64,000 nucleotides of DNA from an uncultured Lachnospiraceae bacterium (GTDB lineage: Bacteria; Bacillota; Clostridia; Lachnospirales; Lachnospiraceae): assembly GCA_902780405.1 (NCBI GenBank), contig CACZFI010000006.1, positions 1 to 64,000 on the forward strand. The letters are read 5' to 3'. Below the pieces are notes generated by a model that made no database searches, was not told the DNA's origin, and was given only the letters and a program-made list of their open reading frames with translations. The translations under genes were made by a program, and so were the position numbers. Shown one piece after another: positions 44,981 to 54,654 of the stretch (positions are counted from its first letter, which is position 1; every line of letters begins with the position of its first letter).

Positions 44981-46232
44981 ATACAATCTTTCCGCGACAG
45001 ATGGTGTAATGGATTCTTCCGGGAAGTTCCCATCCGAAGAAGGGGCTGTTTGACGCCTTTGAAGCAAAATGATCCACCTTCCAAATCTCCTCCGGCCCGT
45101 AGATAAACAGGTCCGCAACCGCACCTTCCCTTACGGATGCCGGTTCCATCCTGTAGAACAAAGCAGGGTTGGTACTCATCAGTCGAAGCAGCTGCATCAG
45201 TGTGATATGTCCCGGCTCCACCAGGTAGCGTATCCCTAAAGCGAAGGAAGTCTCAAGACCTGTGATCCCGCTCGGTGCGTCTTTCATGGGGCGGGCCTTT
45301 TCCTCCGCGCTGTGCGGGGCATGATCGGTAACGATCATATCGATGGTTCCGTCCTTGATGCCCTCGATGATGGCCTGTCTGTCTGCCTCGGTACGAAGCG
45401 GCGGATTCATTCTGGCATTGGTGCCGTAGGTAAGCACAGCCTCTTCCGTCAGTGAGAAATGGTGCGGTGTTGCCTCTGCGTGGATATCGCCGCCCATAGA
45501 CTTCGCAGCGCGTACATAGGAAACACTTCTCGCAGAGCTGATGTGCTGGATACACAGCGATGCCCCTGTTTCAAGTGCGATGGCAGTATCTCTTGCTACC
45601 ATCACCTCCTCGGCCAGAGCCGAGGCTCCGCCGTAACCGATTTTTTCGGAGACTGCGCCCTTGTTCACGCCCGGCGCATCGATGAACTTCGGATCTTCCT
45701 CGTGAAGTGCCATCGGAAGGTCAAGTTCCACTGCCTTTTGCATGGCACGATATAAAAGTGCCTCATCCATAATGGGAAGTCCGTCATCCGTGAATCCCGC
45801 TGCGCCGGCTGTGGCAAGCGCATCCATATCCACAAGTTCATCGCCTGCCATCCCCTTGGTAACGGTGGCAGTGGAAAGAACATGAATCCCGGTCTTCTCC
45901 CCCTTCTCCTGAATATAGGAAAGTGTTTCGATATTATCCACCACAGGCTTGGTGTTGGCCATCAGGACTACGGTAGTAACACCGCCTTTTGCCGCGGCTG
46001 CGGCACCGGTTTCTATATCCTCTTTGTACGTAAACCCCGGATCGCGAAAATGTACATGCGTATCCGTAAGACCCGGTGATACGTAAAGTCCCGTCGCATC
46101 GATCACCTCTGCCTTCTCTGCGGAAAGGTTTTCTCCCACGGCACGGATCGTGCCGTCATCGATCAGAATATCGGCGACGCCGTCGGTTTCCGTCACGGGA
46201 TCTACAATGTGTCCGTTTTTGATCAAGATCAT
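44967..46232 (-). CDS. pyrC: Dihydroorotase
   Basis: Cyclises carbamoyl aspartate to dihydroorotate in pyrimidine synthesis. 421 aa, class I. Zinc ligands DTHVHFRDPG (about 57-66), the carboxylated-Lys region, HHFSL, and VTDHAPHSAEEK (about 300). N-terminal MILIKNGHIVDP. GGAGGAG precedes the ATG. Own promoter at 46271-46299; mutY overlaps its end. Confidence 0.96.
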   Translation of the reverse strand: MILIKNGHIVDPVTETDGVADILIDDGTIRAVGENLSAEKAEVIDATGLYVSPGLTDTHVHFRDPGFTYKEDIETGAAAAAKGGVTTVVLMANTKPVVDNIETLSYIQEKGEKTGIHVLSTATVTKGMAGDELVDMDALATAGAAGFTDDGLPIMDEALLYRAMQKAVELDLPMALHEEDPKFIDAPGVNKGAVSEKIGYGGASALAEEVMVARDTAIALETGASLCIQHISSARSVSYVRAAKSMGGDIHAEATPHHFSLTEEAVLTYGTNARMNPPLRTEADRQAIIEGIKDGTIDMIVTDHAPHSAEEKARPMKDAPSGITGLETSFALGIRYLVEPGHITLMQLLRLMSTNPALFYRMEPASVREGAVADLFIYGPEEIWKVDHFASKASNSPFFGWELPGRIHYTICRGKIVYEEN

Positions 46233-46270
46233 GTCCGTTCTCCTCCGTCCGAATAGTGAAGTCTTTTCCT

Positions 46271-46299
46271 ATTCTAACACAGACACTCCGGCTTATCAA
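46271..46299 (-). promoter_or_regulatory. Promoter of pyrC-mutY
   Basis: TTGATA at 46299-46294, 17-bp spacer, TAGAAT at 46276-46271, partly inside the end of purF. Confidence 0.65.
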
Positions 46300-47663
46300 A
46301 CAGGATAGTCGGAGGTAAAGCAGGCTGTACAAAGCGGCATATCGCCCACCATGGTCTTAAAATCATCGATATCAAGATACTTTAACGAGGCCGCGCCGAT
46401 CCGCTTTCGCACTTCTTCCGTTGAGTGCTCGGATGCGATCAGCTGTTTGGCACTCGGAACATCGGTCCCGTAGTAACAGGGATAGAGAAAGGGCGGCGAA
46501 GAGATTCTGACATGCACCTCCTTAGCCCCGGCCTCGTGAAGCATTTCTATGATCTGCGACATGGTTGTGCCGCGCACAATGGAGTCATCGATCAAAACGA
46601 TCCTCTTGCCTGCCACCACGCTTTTTAGGACGGACAGTTTTCTGTGCACCGCCGATCTTCTCTCCTCATCCGACGGTTTGATGAAGCTTCTTCCGATGTA
46701 GCTGTTCTTATGAAAGATCATGGCATAGGGTATGCCCGAAGCCTGCGCATATCCCATAGCTGCCGCAAGACCGGAGTCCGGAACGCCTGCCACAAGATCC
46801 GCCTCCGGAACTTCCTCCTTCGCAAGCGCGTGCCCCGCCCGCACTCTCGCATCAAAAACCTCAACACCGTCGATGACCGAATCGCTTCTTGCAAAGTAAA
46901 TATACTCAAAGATACAGTGAGCGGATCTGCCGCCACAGAGACGCTCATCCGATGTAAGGCCCTCGGATGTTACCGTAAGGATCTCGCCCGGACGAACGTC
47001 ACGGATCACTTCTCCGCCGATTGAGACGATCGCCGCACTTTCCGAAGCAAAGATATAGGTGTCCCCCTTTTTTCCGAGTACCAGTGGTTTGATCCCGTAA
47101 GGATCCCGCACGCCCACCAGTTTCCTCGGACTCATGATGAGACAGGCAAATCCTCCCTGAAGCGTACCTGCCACCTGCGCGACAGCCGCTTCGATGGACG
47201 GCGTCTTCACGCGGGCGGATATGATCTCATAGGCAAGCACCTCCGAGTCCGTGGTGGTATAGTGGGCCTGCCCCCGATACATTTGCTGTTCCTTCAGCTT
47301 GTCCGCGTTGACGATGTTTCCGTTGTGAACCAAAGCAAGACTACCCTTGATGTAATTCATGGCGATGGGTTGCGCATTCTCGGGCGTACTGCCTCCCGTT
47401 GTGGAGTATCTGACATGACCGACGCCGATATTTCCGGAAAGACGCTCCATATCCTGCTTCGAAAAGACCTCCGTGACAAGTCCCATGCCTTTCTTCGTCT
47501 CAATGTTTCCCATCGGCCCCGCCGTATCGGACACGGAGATTCCCGCAGACTCCTGTCCTCTGTGCTGCAATGCCACAAGCCCGCAGTATATGTCGGCCGA
47601 CACCTGCGTTCCCTCCGGGGCGTACATTCCGAACACACCGCATTCCTCATGTAGCTTATCCAT
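46296..47663 (-). CDS. purF: Amidophosphoribosyltransferase
   Basis: First enzyme of purine synthesis; makes phosphoribosylamine from PRPP and glutamine. 455 aa from the ATG at 47663 (AAGGAGG upstream). A seven-residue propeptide (MDKLHEE) precedes the nucleophile Cys8 of the N-terminal amidotransferase domain; RYSTTGGSTPENAQP and HNGNIVN follow. PRPP motif VLIDDSIVRGTT is at about 350. No other pur gene is next to it. Confidence 0.96.
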   Translation of the reverse strand: MDKLHEECGVFGMYAPEGTQVSADIYCGLVALQHRGQESAGISVSDTAGPMGNIETKKGMGLVTEVFSKQDMERLSGNIGVGHVRYSTTGGSTPENAQPIAMNYIKGSLALVHNGNIVNADKLKEQQMYRGQAHYTTTDSEVLAYEIISARVKTPSIEAAVAQVAGTLQGGFACLIMSPRKLVGVRDPYGIKPLVLGKKGDTYIFASESAAIVSIGGEVIRDVRPGEILTVTSEGLTSDERLCGGRSAHCIFEYIYFARSDSVIDGVEVFDARVRAGHALAKEEVPEADLVAGVPDSGLAAAMGYAQASGIPYAMIFHKNSYIGRSFIKPSDEERRSAVHRKLSVLKSVVAGKRIVLIDDSIVRGTTMSQIIEMLHEAGAKEVHVRISSPPFLYPCYYGTDVPSAKQLIASEHSTEEVRKRIGAASLKYLDIDDFKTMVGDMPLCTACFTSDYPV

Positions 47664-47744
47664 TTTTGATAACCTCCTTAACGCAAAGCCCGGCAGCACA
47701 CCATAAAGGTGTCCTGCCTGACTTTTGCCTTTTATTTTGCTTTC

Positions 47745-49502
47745 TTATTCCACATCCTGAAGTGCGGCGTAGTTTTCCTCGCCGGTGCGGATCTTAACAA
47801 CCCGACTAACAGGATAGACAAATATCTTTCCGTCTCCGATCTTTCCGGTGTAAAGTGTCTTCTTTGCAACCTCGATCACACTGTCCACGGGAATTCCGCT
47901 TACAACAACCTCCAGCTTGATCTTCGGAAGAAGTGTCATATCCATTTCGACTCCACGGTACATCTGTCCGGTTCCCTTCTGGATACCGCAGCCTGTTACC
48001 TGTGTCACGGTGATACCTGTAACACCGAGGTCGTTTAAAGCTCTCTTCAGCCTGTCGTACCTGGACAGTTTGGTGATGATCACCACCTTGTTGATGCCCG
48101 TCTCAAGGCTTGTGCCCTTTAAGGTCTCGGACACATTTTCAACAGGCACGGATGCCTTCTTTGCAGCTTCGCTTGCCTCTTCATAATCCGATACACCCAG
48201 GTTGGTGTTCTCATTTGCAAGCATGGAAGCGCTGTTCATATCGACGATGGAGAATCCCGCATATGCGGATGTCAGACCATGCTCCATAACATCAAGTCCT
48301 TCGATCTCCTCTTCCTCGCTCACACGAAGACCGAAGATCAGTTTAATGATGAAGAATACAACGATCATGGTGATCGCAGCCCAGGCAGCTACCGTTACAA
48401 ATCCGAGAAGCTGCTTGCCGAGAAGGTCGACACCGCCGCCGTAAAAAAGGCCTGAGAGTGTGTCGTTTCCTGGAGCATCTGTGGTAGCAAAGAGTCCGAC
48501 TGCGATGGTACCCCAGATACCGTTTAACATATGTACCGCACAAGCACCGACGGGATCGTCGATATGGAGCACATAATCAAGGAACCATACACCGAAGCAT
48601 ACCAAGAGTCCCGCAACGGCACCGATCACGATCGCGCCCAAAGCGTCTGTTACATCACAGCCTGCGGTGATTGCCACAAGTCCGGCCAGAGAAGCATTCA
48701 GACACATGGACACATCCGGCTTACCGTACTTGATCCATGTAAACACCATACATACAACCGTAGCGATTGAAGGTGCAATGGTTGTGGTCACGAATACGGA
48801 TGCAAGCTGATCTACGGAAGTACATGCAGCTCCGTTAAATCCGTACCAGCCGAGCCAGAGGATAAATACACCGAGTGCACCGATCACGATATTATGTCCG
48901 GGGAAGGCGTTCACCTTCACCACCTTGCCGTTCTCGTCACGCTCAAACTTTCCGATACGGGGACCTACCATCTTCGCTCCCACGAAGGCTGCAATACCGC
49001 CGACCATGTGGATCGCACAGGATCCGGCAAAATCATGAAAACCGAGTTCTGCAAGCCAGCCGCCACCCCAGATCCAGTGTGCCTCGATGGGATAGATCAA
49101 AGCCGAGATGATCGCGGAGTATACACAGTAGCTGAGGAACTTGGTACGCTCAGCCATGGCACCGGATACGATGGTTGCCGTAGTTGCGCAGAACACCAGG
49201 TTAAACACGAAGTTGGACCAGTCAAAGGTTCCGTAACCGGAGAAAATATCAAACCCGGGTTTTCCGATGAAACCGAGCAGATCTTCACCAAGCAGCAGAG
49301 AGAATCCGATGGCGATAAACACCACGCACCCGATGCAGAAATCCATCAGGTTCTTCATCAGAATGTTGCCCGCATTCTTCGCTCTTGCAAAGCCTGCCTC
49401 CACCATGGCGAATCCCGCCTGCATCCAGAACACCAGTGCCGCTCCGATCAAAAACCAGACCGCAAACAGGTTGCTGTTCACCGCTTCCATAATTTCTTCC
49501 AT
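47745..49502 (-). CDS. amt: Ammonium transporter fused to a PII (GlnK) domain
   Basis: 585 aa. Residues 1-~410 are an Amt/MEP/Rh channel: MQAGFAMVEAGFARAKNAG, WIWGGGWLAELGFHDFAGSCAIHMVGG and later HMLNGIWG, about 11 membrane helices. From about 470 a PII domain follows: KVVIITKLSRYDRLKRAL, GCGIQKGTGQMYRGVEM (T-loop region) and a GDGKIFVYPVSRVVKIRTGE C-terminal loop. In free PII proteins GlnK blocks the channel; here the regulator is covalently attached. AGGAGG eight bases before the ATG. Preceded by glnN. Confidence 0.95.
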   Translation of the reverse strand: MEEIMEAVNSNLFAVWFLIGAALVFWMQAGFAMVEAGFARAKNAGNILMKNLMDFCIGCVVFIAIGFSLLLGEDLLGFIGKPGFDIFSGYGTFDWSNFVFNLVFCATTATIVSGAMAERTKFLSYCVYSAIISALIYPIEAHWIWGGGWLAELGFHDFAGSCAIHMVGGIAAFVGAKMVGPRIGKFERDENGKVVKVNAFPGHNIVIGALGVFILWLGWYGFNGAACTSVDQLASVFVTTTIAPSIATVVCMVFTWIKYGKPDVSMCLNASLAGLVAITAGCDVTDALGAIVIGAVAGLLVCFGVWFLDYVLHIDDPVGACAVHMLNGIWGTIAVGLFATTDAPGNDTLSGLFYGGGVDLLGKQLLGFVTVAAWAAITMIVVFFIIKLIFGLRVSEEEEIEGLDVMEHGLTSAYAGFSIVDMNSASMLANENTNLGVSDYEEASEAAKKASVPVENVSETLKGTSLETGINKVVIITKLSRYDRLKRALNDLGVTGITVTQVTGCGIQKGTGQMYRGVEMDMTLLPKIKLEVVVSGIPVDSVIEVAKKTLYTGKIGDGKIFVYPVSRVVKIRTGEENYAALQDVE

Positions 49503-49524
49503 AAAAATCGCCTCCTAATCTTAA

Positions 49525-49575
49525 AAGGCCATCCCACCGCGACTTACGATTACCACGCCGTTGTGGGATGACCTT
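49525..49575 (-). terminator. Hairpin in the glnN-amt intergenic region
   Basis: On the minus strand AAGGTCATCCCAC pairs with GTGGGATGGCCTT (13 bp, one G-U) around a 25-nt loop and is followed by TTTTAAG, just before the amt ribosome site. It could be the glnN terminator with read-through or an attenuator for amt. T run is short. Confidence 0.55.
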
Positions 49576-49589
49576 ATCTTTCTTAAATC

Positions 49590-51689
49590 TTAATATACGG
49601 AAAACAGAAGCTTTCCATAGCTCGGGAACGGCCAGTCGCTCTCGCTTGTAAGCATCTCCGCCTCGTCCACGTAACCCCTCAGGGTTTCCATCTTCGGAAG
49701 GACGTCGTCGCGGATGGCTTCTGAAGTCTTGATGATCTCATCATATCCGGAAAGATCCGCAAGAGCTTTCTCCAGGGCTTCCACGGATACAAGGATCTCA
49801 TCGGTCAGCTCGGAAAGACGCTCCATGGTGGATATCTCGTAATTGCACTTCACCTTGGTGCTCACAGACTTCATCAATGAAGTTGTCTGCGCCAGTGAGT
49901 AGAGATATCCCTCGATGGCGGGAAGGTAATTCTTTCTCACCATCTCCACCATGGTATGTCCTTCGATATTCACGGTCTTGCAATAATTTTCCAGCATAAT
50001 TTCGCATCTGGAGGTGATCTCCGTCTCCGTGAATACCTTATGCTCCATCAGCATCTTCTTGTTCTTTTCATCAAGAAGATGCGGCATGGCATCTGCAGTG
50101 GTCTTTAAATTCGAAAGACCTCTTACCTCAACAGCCTCCTTGATCCACTCGTCTCCGTAACCGTTTCCGTTGAAAAGGATCCTCTCATGCTTTGTGATGG
50201 TTTCCTTGATCAGCGCATGGAGTTCGGTCTCAAAATCACTTGCCTTTTCGAGACGGTCCGCAAACTGCTTTAAGCTTTCCGCAACCGCTGCGTTGAGCAT
50301 GATATTGCAGCATGCGATGCTGTTTGCGGAGCCAAGAGAACGGAACTCAAACTTGTTACCCGTAAATGCGAAGGGTGAGGTACGGTTTCGATCGGTCGTA
50401 TCTCTGCTGAATCTGGGAAGTGAATCCACACCCAGCTTCATGGTCACCTTCTCTGCACCCGCATAAGGCGCATCGTTCTTGATCGCATCCAGGATTCCGC
50501 TAAGCTCGTCACCGAGGAAGACCGATATGATCGCGGGCGGTGCCTCATTTGCGCCGAGTCTATGATCGTTTCCTGCGGTAGCAACCGAGAGTCGAAGGAG
50601 ATCCTGATAATCGTCCACTGCCTGAATTACTGCCACGAGGAAGAGCAGGAACTGTGCATTCTCGTAAGGCGTATCTCCCGGGGAGAGAAGGTTGGAACCG
50701 CTGTCGGTTGCCATGGACCAGTTGTTATGCTTACCGGATCCGTTGACACCGGCGAAAGGCTTCTCATGAAGGAGACATACCAAACCGTGCTTTCTTGCAA
50801 CCTTCTGCATGATCTCCATCGTGAGCTGATTGTTGTCAGTCGCCACATTCGTTGTGGAAAAGATCGGCGCCAGCTCGTGCTGTGCGGGAGCCACCTCGTT
50901 GTGCTCGGTCTTGGCCAGGATGCCGAGCTTCCAGAGTTCCTCATTCAGGTCCTCCATAAAGGCGGACACTCTCGGCTTGATCACACCGAAGTAGTGATCG
51001 TCAAGTTCCTGTCCCTTGGGCGGAAGCGCACCGAAGAGGGTTCTTCCGGTATAAACCAGATCCGGACGCTGATCGAACATTTCCTTGTCGATCAGGAAGT
51101 ATTCCTGCTCGGGTCCGACGCTGGTTCTTACAAACTTCGCATCATTTCCGAAGAGATGAAGAATTCTCTTTGCCTGTTTATCAAGCGCCTGCATGGAGCG
51201 AAGCAGCGGTGTCTTCTTATCCAGGGCCTCACCCGAGTAGGAGCAAAACGCTGTCGGGATGCAAAGTGTATGATCCTTGATAAATGCGTAGGATGTAGGA
51301 TCCCATGCCGTATATCCTCTTGCCTCGAAGGTTGCTCTGATTCCGCCTGAGGGGAAGGAGGATGCATCCGGCTCTCCCTTGATCAGTTCCTTGCCGGAAA
51401 ACTCCATGATCACGCCACCGTCGGGGGAAGGGGTAATAAAACTGTCATGCTTTTCCGCAGTCACTCCGGTCAGGGGCTGGAACCAGTGGGTAAAGTGGGT
51501 TGCACCCTTCTCCACTGCCCAGTCACGCATCTCGGCTGCAACCGCTTGTGCTACGGTTACGTCAAGCTTTGCGTTTTCATCAATCGTCTTGCGGAGGGAT
51601 TCATACACCTCTGCCTTGAGCCTTGACTTCATCACTCTGTCGTCAAAGACATTGGAGCCAAAGAGCTCCGGAACATTCTGCTTTGCCAT
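49590..51689 (-). CDS. glnN: Glutamine synthetase type III
   Basis: Assimilates ammonia into glutamine. 699 aa, the long GSIII form. Start placed at the ATG at 51689 (AGAGAGG eight bases upstream); a GTG nine bases earlier overlaps that site. Signatures: [15 protein letters not shown] (about 70), [31 protein letters not shown] and [15 protein letters not shown]. The leader contains its own promoter and a strong terminator-like hairpin. amt-PII follows, so nitrogen uptake and assimilation are grouped. Confidence 0.96.
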   Translation of the reverse strand: MAKQNVPELFGSNVFDDRVMKSRLKAEVYESLRKTIDENAKLDVTVAQAVAAEMRDWAVEKGATHFTHWFQPLTGVTAEKHDSFITPSPDGGVIMEFSGKELIKGEPDASSFPSGGIRATFEARGYTAWDPTSYAFIKDHTLCIPTAFCSYSGEALDKKTPLLRSMQALDKQAKRILHLFGNDAKFVRTSVGPEQEYFLIDKEMFDQRPDLVYTGRTLFGALPPKGQELDDHYFGVIKPRVSAFMEDLNEELWKLGILAKTEHNEVAPAQHELAPIFSTTNVATDNNQLTMEIMQKVARKHGLVCLLHEKPFAGVNGSGKHNNWSMATDSGSNLLSPGDTPYENAQFLLFLVAVIQAVDDYQDLLRLSVATAGNDHRLGANEAPPAIISVFLGDELSGILDAIKNDAPYAGAEKVTMKLGVDSLPRFSRDTTDRNRTSPFAFTGNKFEFRSLGSANSIACCNIMLNAAVAESLKQFADRLEKASDFETELHALIKETITKHERILFNGNGYGDEWIKEAVEVRGLSNLKTTADAMPHLLDEKNKKMLMEHKVFTETEITSRCEIMLENYCKTVNIEGHTMVEMVRKNYLPAIEGYLYSLAQTTSLMKSVSTKVKCNYEISTMERLSELTDEILVSVEALEKALADLSGYDEIIKTSEAIRDDVLPKMETLRGYVDEAEMLTSESDWPFPSYGKLLFSVY

Positions 51690-51718
51690 AACAGCCACCT
51701 CTCTTTTTTCTTTTTGGC

Positions 51719-51758
51719 AAAAGAAAAAGGCGCCTCAGAGAATAATCTCTAAGACGCC
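51719..51758 (-). promoter_or_regulatory. Attenuator-like hairpin in the glnN leader
   Basis: Between the glnN promoter and start codon: GGCGTCTTAGAGA, loop TTAT, TCTCTGAGGCGCC, then TTTTTCTTTT on the minus strand. A 13-bp stem with a T run inside the transcribed leader is the shape of a premature terminator. An ANTAR-type or other antitermination control is possible; I do not see the canonical two-hexaloop ANTAR motif. Confidence 0.6.
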
Positions 51759-51778
51759 ATTGCCTTTTACAGTTACGC

Positions 51779-51807
51779 ATTCTACACTCGACTTTTGATT
51801 CTGTCAA
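51779..51807 (-). promoter_or_regulatory. Promoter of glnN
   Basis: TTGACA at 51807-51802, 17-bp spacer, TAGAAT at 51784-51779, upstream of the leader hairpin. Confidence 0.8.
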
Positions 51808-51824
51808 GCACTTTTTTTAAAAAA

Positions 51825-52112
51825 TTATTCTTCCATTCTGGAAAGCACCATATCATAGGCATCATTGCCATAGTTTAAAGATCTGCTGACCCTGCTGATC
51901 GTGGCTGTGGATGCACCGGTTGCCTGTGCAACCTCGAGGTATGTGTGATTCTCTTTGAGCATCTTTGCCACGGCAAAGCGCTGTGCGATGGAAAGGACTT
52001 CGTTCACCGTGCAGACGTCCTCGAAGAACTTGAAGCATTCTTCTTCATCCTTTAATGTGAGGATGGCCTTAAACAGCTCCTCCACGGCTTCGGTTCTGAT
52101 CGTTTTACCCAT
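51825..52112 (-). CDS. TrpR-like HTH protein (YerC/YecD family)
   Basis: 95 aa, all helical. It has the TrpR/YerC helix-turn-helix: VLSIAQRFAVAKMLKENHTY, then GASTATISRVSRSLNYG (about 63-79). Members of this family occur widely in Firmicutes without a firm role, and are not proven tryptophan repressors. It follows the alpha-amylase gene by 12 bp and precedes the glnN promoter. Confidence 0.88.
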   Translation of the reverse strand: MGKTIRTEAVEELFKAILTLKDEEECFKFFEDVCTVNEVLSIAQRFAVAKMLKENHTYLEVAQATGASTATISRVSRSLNYGNDAYDMVLSRMEE

Positions 52113-52124
52113 ATACGCCCCCGA

Positions 52125-53579
52125 TTATTTATTCTCTTTGCGAACCCATACGGAGACTGCGTCACGATTCACATAGAAATCACCGTAGCCCCACTCGTCG
52201 ATCTTGATATTGTACTTGGCATTGCCCATGGCATCCGAGAAGTGGCATCCGGCAAACTGCTTGCCGATGTACATATGCTTGGTGCCGCCGGTACCGTCGG
52301 AAATCACGACAGCAAGTCCGGAATCCGGATGCTCCTCGTCACCCTCACGGGTCCAGCCGATGCAGTTCGGGTCGTCAAAGTAATCATGCTGCTCACCGTA
52401 TGCATGGCTTGCACGAAGCTTGATCAACTTGTCGAGTTCCTTCTTCTTGGACTTGATCTTCGAAGAGGGGATGCCTCTGTAGTCGCCGTAGAACACGCAA
52501 GGATATCCGTCACGGCGAAGCAGGATCAAAGCGTAAGCCATCGGCTTAAACCAGTCTTCCACCCAGGACTCCAAAGACTGTCCCGGCTGACTGTCATGAT
52601 TATCCACAAAGGTCACGGACTTTAAGGGATTCGCCTGTGTCAGGGAACCGTCCAGGATCTTCGTCAGATCATAGTCACCGTGCGCCTTGGAGCAATTGTG
52701 GAAGTTAAAGTGAAGCGGCACATCGAAGAGGCTTACCTCTCCGTCCGTTGCGCGGATATAATCCTGTAAGACATTCACATCCCAGTGCCAATACTCACCC
52801 ACCGCAAAGAGTTCTCTCTCGGAGGCTTCCTTCATGCTCTTCATCCAGTCGCGGAAGAAGTATTTGTTGATATGCTTTACCGCATCCAGACGGTAGCCGT
52901 CCAAGTTGCAGGTCTTGGTATACCACTTGCCCCAGGCGGTAAGTTCCTCTCTTACCTCCTGATTATCAAAATCAACATCGGCACCCATCAGATAATCATA
53001 GTTGCCGAGTTCCTCATCTACTTCATCATCCCATCCTTTGCCTGAGAAGGCAAAGATGGCCTGTTTTGCACGGTCCTGATCCCAATCGATACCGTCAAAG
53101 TGATTCCAGTTCCATGTGAACTTGGAATACTTGCCTTTTCTGCCCGGGAAGGTGAATTTGGTCCATGCGCCGATGGTCTTACTGTCGCCGATCATCTGGT
53201 TGCGGGAATTGGCGTTGAATTCCTCCGCCGTCACTTCCTCAACCTCATCCGCGCCCATCTTGTGATTGAAGACAACATCCGCATAGACATTGATCCCCTT
53301 TGCGTGAAGTGCCTTGATCGCAGCCACGTATTCGGCCTTGGTACCGTACTTGGTCGGGACACTGCCCTTCTGGTCGAATTCCCCGAGATCGTAAAGATCA
53401 TATACACCGTATCCTACGTCAAAAACTCCGTTCGCACCCTTGTATGCGGGCGGAAGCCAAAGCGCTGTGATGCCCAGATTCTTAAGTTTGGTCGCATCAG
53501 CCTTAAGTGACTTCCACAGGCCGGAATCAGCCGGAAGATTCCACTCAAAATACTGCATCATCGTACCGTTTAAACTCAT
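52125..53579 (-). CDS. Cytoplasmic alpha-amylase (GH13)
   Basis: Hydrolyses alpha-1,4 glucans; with no signal peptide it should act on internal glycogen or imported maltodextrins. 484 aa from the ATG at 53579 (GGAGG eight bases upstream). GH13 regions: DVVFNHKMG (101-109), GYRLDAVKHI with nucleophile Asp232, FAVGEYWHWD with acid/base Glu262, and FVDNHDSQ with Asp329. FEWNLPADS at the start is typical of the AmyS/cytoplasmic AmyA type. Own promoter. Confidence 0.95.
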   Translation of the reverse strand: MSLNGTMMQYFEWNLPADSGLWKSLKADATKLKNLGITALWLPPAYKGANGVFDVGYGVYDLYDLGEFDQKGSVPTKYGTKAEYVAAIKALHAKGINVYADVVFNHKMGADEVEEVTAEEFNANSRNQMIGDSKTIGAWTKFTFPGRKGKYSKFTWNWNHFDGIDWDQDRAKQAIFAFSGKGWDDEVDEELGNYDYLMGADVDFDNQEVREELTAWGKWYTKTCNLDGYRLDAVKHINKYFFRDWMKSMKEASERELFAVGEYWHWDVNVLQDYIRATDGEVSLFDVPLHFNFHNCSKAHGDYDLTKILDGSLTQANPLKSVTFVDNHDSQPGQSLESWVEDWFKPMAYALILLRRDGYPCVFYGDYRGIPSSKIKSKKKELDKLIKLRASHAYGEQHDYFDDPNCIGWTREGDEEHPDSGLAVVISDGTGGTKHMYIGKQFAGCHFSDAMGNAKYNIKIDEWGYGDFYVNRDAVSVWVRKENK

Positions 53580-53611
53580 GTCAACAACCTCCACTTTTGC
53601 ACTTTAAAGCG

Positions 53612-53640
53612 ATTATATCAGATTCAGTCATTTCCGTAAA
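53612..53640 (-). promoter_or_regulatory. Promoter of the alpha-amylase gene
   Basis: TTTACG at 53640-53635, 17-bp spacer, TATAAT at 53617-53612. Confidence 0.7.
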
Positions 53641-53643
53641 GGA

Positions 53644-54642
53644 TTACAGGTTCAATAAGTCCATGATGAGAAGTTCCACCGCTAACTGGTCCTTCTCTCT
53701 GCCCGTCTTGATGTTGGTATCCGCCTGCTGACAGCGGTCCACACAGGCGATCAGTTCCTTTTCCGTGTAATTGTTCGCGATCGCCGTATACTTTTTCACA
53801 AAGAAAGGCGGTATCTTGGCAAAGGATGCCACCCCGGAAGAAGCGCTCCCCGTGTCTGCCGCAAATCTGACCTTCATAAGGACATTGTACTGTCGCGTGA
53901 TCAGATAGAGTACGCGCATCATGGGTTCCCGCAGGGTCAACAGATCTTCATAAAGCGAAAGTGCCCGCTTTCTATCCCTCTTTGAAAGTGCCTCCGTCAT
54001 GTCGAAGATTTTGTTCTCCGCCTGACTCACACAAAGCGCATCCACATCTGCTGCCGTGATCCTGCCGGTATCGATGGCGTAGCACCGAAGCTTCTCGGCC
54101 TCCTGATAGAGCGCCGTCATGTCCATGCCCGCTGCCGAAAGCAGCTTGTAGTATGCGGCTTCTTCCACGGAGATTCCGTCCTCCGAAAAGAGATTCCGAA
54201 GCCACGTAAGAAGTGTGCGCTCGTCCGGCGTATCAAAGACCGCCACCGTTCCTTCCTTCGCCACACGCTTATAAAGCTTGCTTCTCTTATCGATGGTCAT
54301 CTCGGAAAAAATAAGGACCGTCGTCTCGGGAATCTGCGGCAGAAACTCTTCGATGACCTCACAGCCGGATTTAAAGAATCCGCTGTCCACCACCGAAACC
54401 ACGCGACGTTCGCCGAAAAACGGCAGTGTTTCGGCCGCGCCGCGGATATCCTCTCCGCGTATGTCATCTCCCTTGAACACTGCCAGATTCATCGTATCCG
54501 TCGGATCGATCAAAGCCTGAAGCAGCTTGTCCTTGTACTGACGGATCAGATAATTTTCACTTCCCGTGAGAAGATACACGCGGGAATATGCTCCCTGTTT
54601 GATATGTTGATTGATCACGGCCATGCCGTTTGCATCAGCCAT
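53644..54642 (-). CDS. holA: DNA polymerase III subunit delta
   Basis: Clamp-loader subunit that opens the sliding clamp. 332 aa. YLLTGSENYLIRQYKDKLLQAL (about 20-41) is the conserved N-terminal motif; LPFFGERRVVSVVDS (about 73-87) follows; the C-terminal collar domain has NIKTGREKDQLAVELLIMDL. Normal length. GGGGGAG before the ATG, 12 bp after the GGDEF-EAL gene. Confidence 0.93.
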   Translation of the reverse strand: MADANGMAVINQHIKQGAYSRVYLLTGSENYLIRQYKDKLLQALIDPTDTMNLAVFKGDDIRGEDIRGAAETLPFFGERRVVSVVDSGFFKSGCEVIEEFLPQIPETTVLIFSEMTIDKRSKLYKRVAKEGTVAVFDTPDERTLLTWLRNLFSEDGISVEEAAYYKLLSAAGMDMTALYQEAEKLRCYAIDTGRITAADVDALCVSQAENKIFDMTEALSKRDRKRALSLYEDLLTLREPMMRVLYLITRQYNVLMKVRFAADTGSASSGVASFAKIPPFFVKKYTAIANNYTEKELIACVDRCQQADTNIKTGREKDQLAVELLIMDLLNL

Positions 54643-54654
54643 TATACTCCCCCG

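Noticed and set aside
43895..45124. Long upstream start for mutY
   Set aside because: The extra N-terminus overlaps pyrC and has no glycosylase character; the ATG at 44980 is preferred.
47685..47710. Hairpin between amt and purF as a purine riboswitch or terminator
   Set aside because: Stem has a mismatch, no T run and no riboswitch core.
50562..51350. 262-codon plus-strand frame
   Set aside because: Antisense shadow of glnN.
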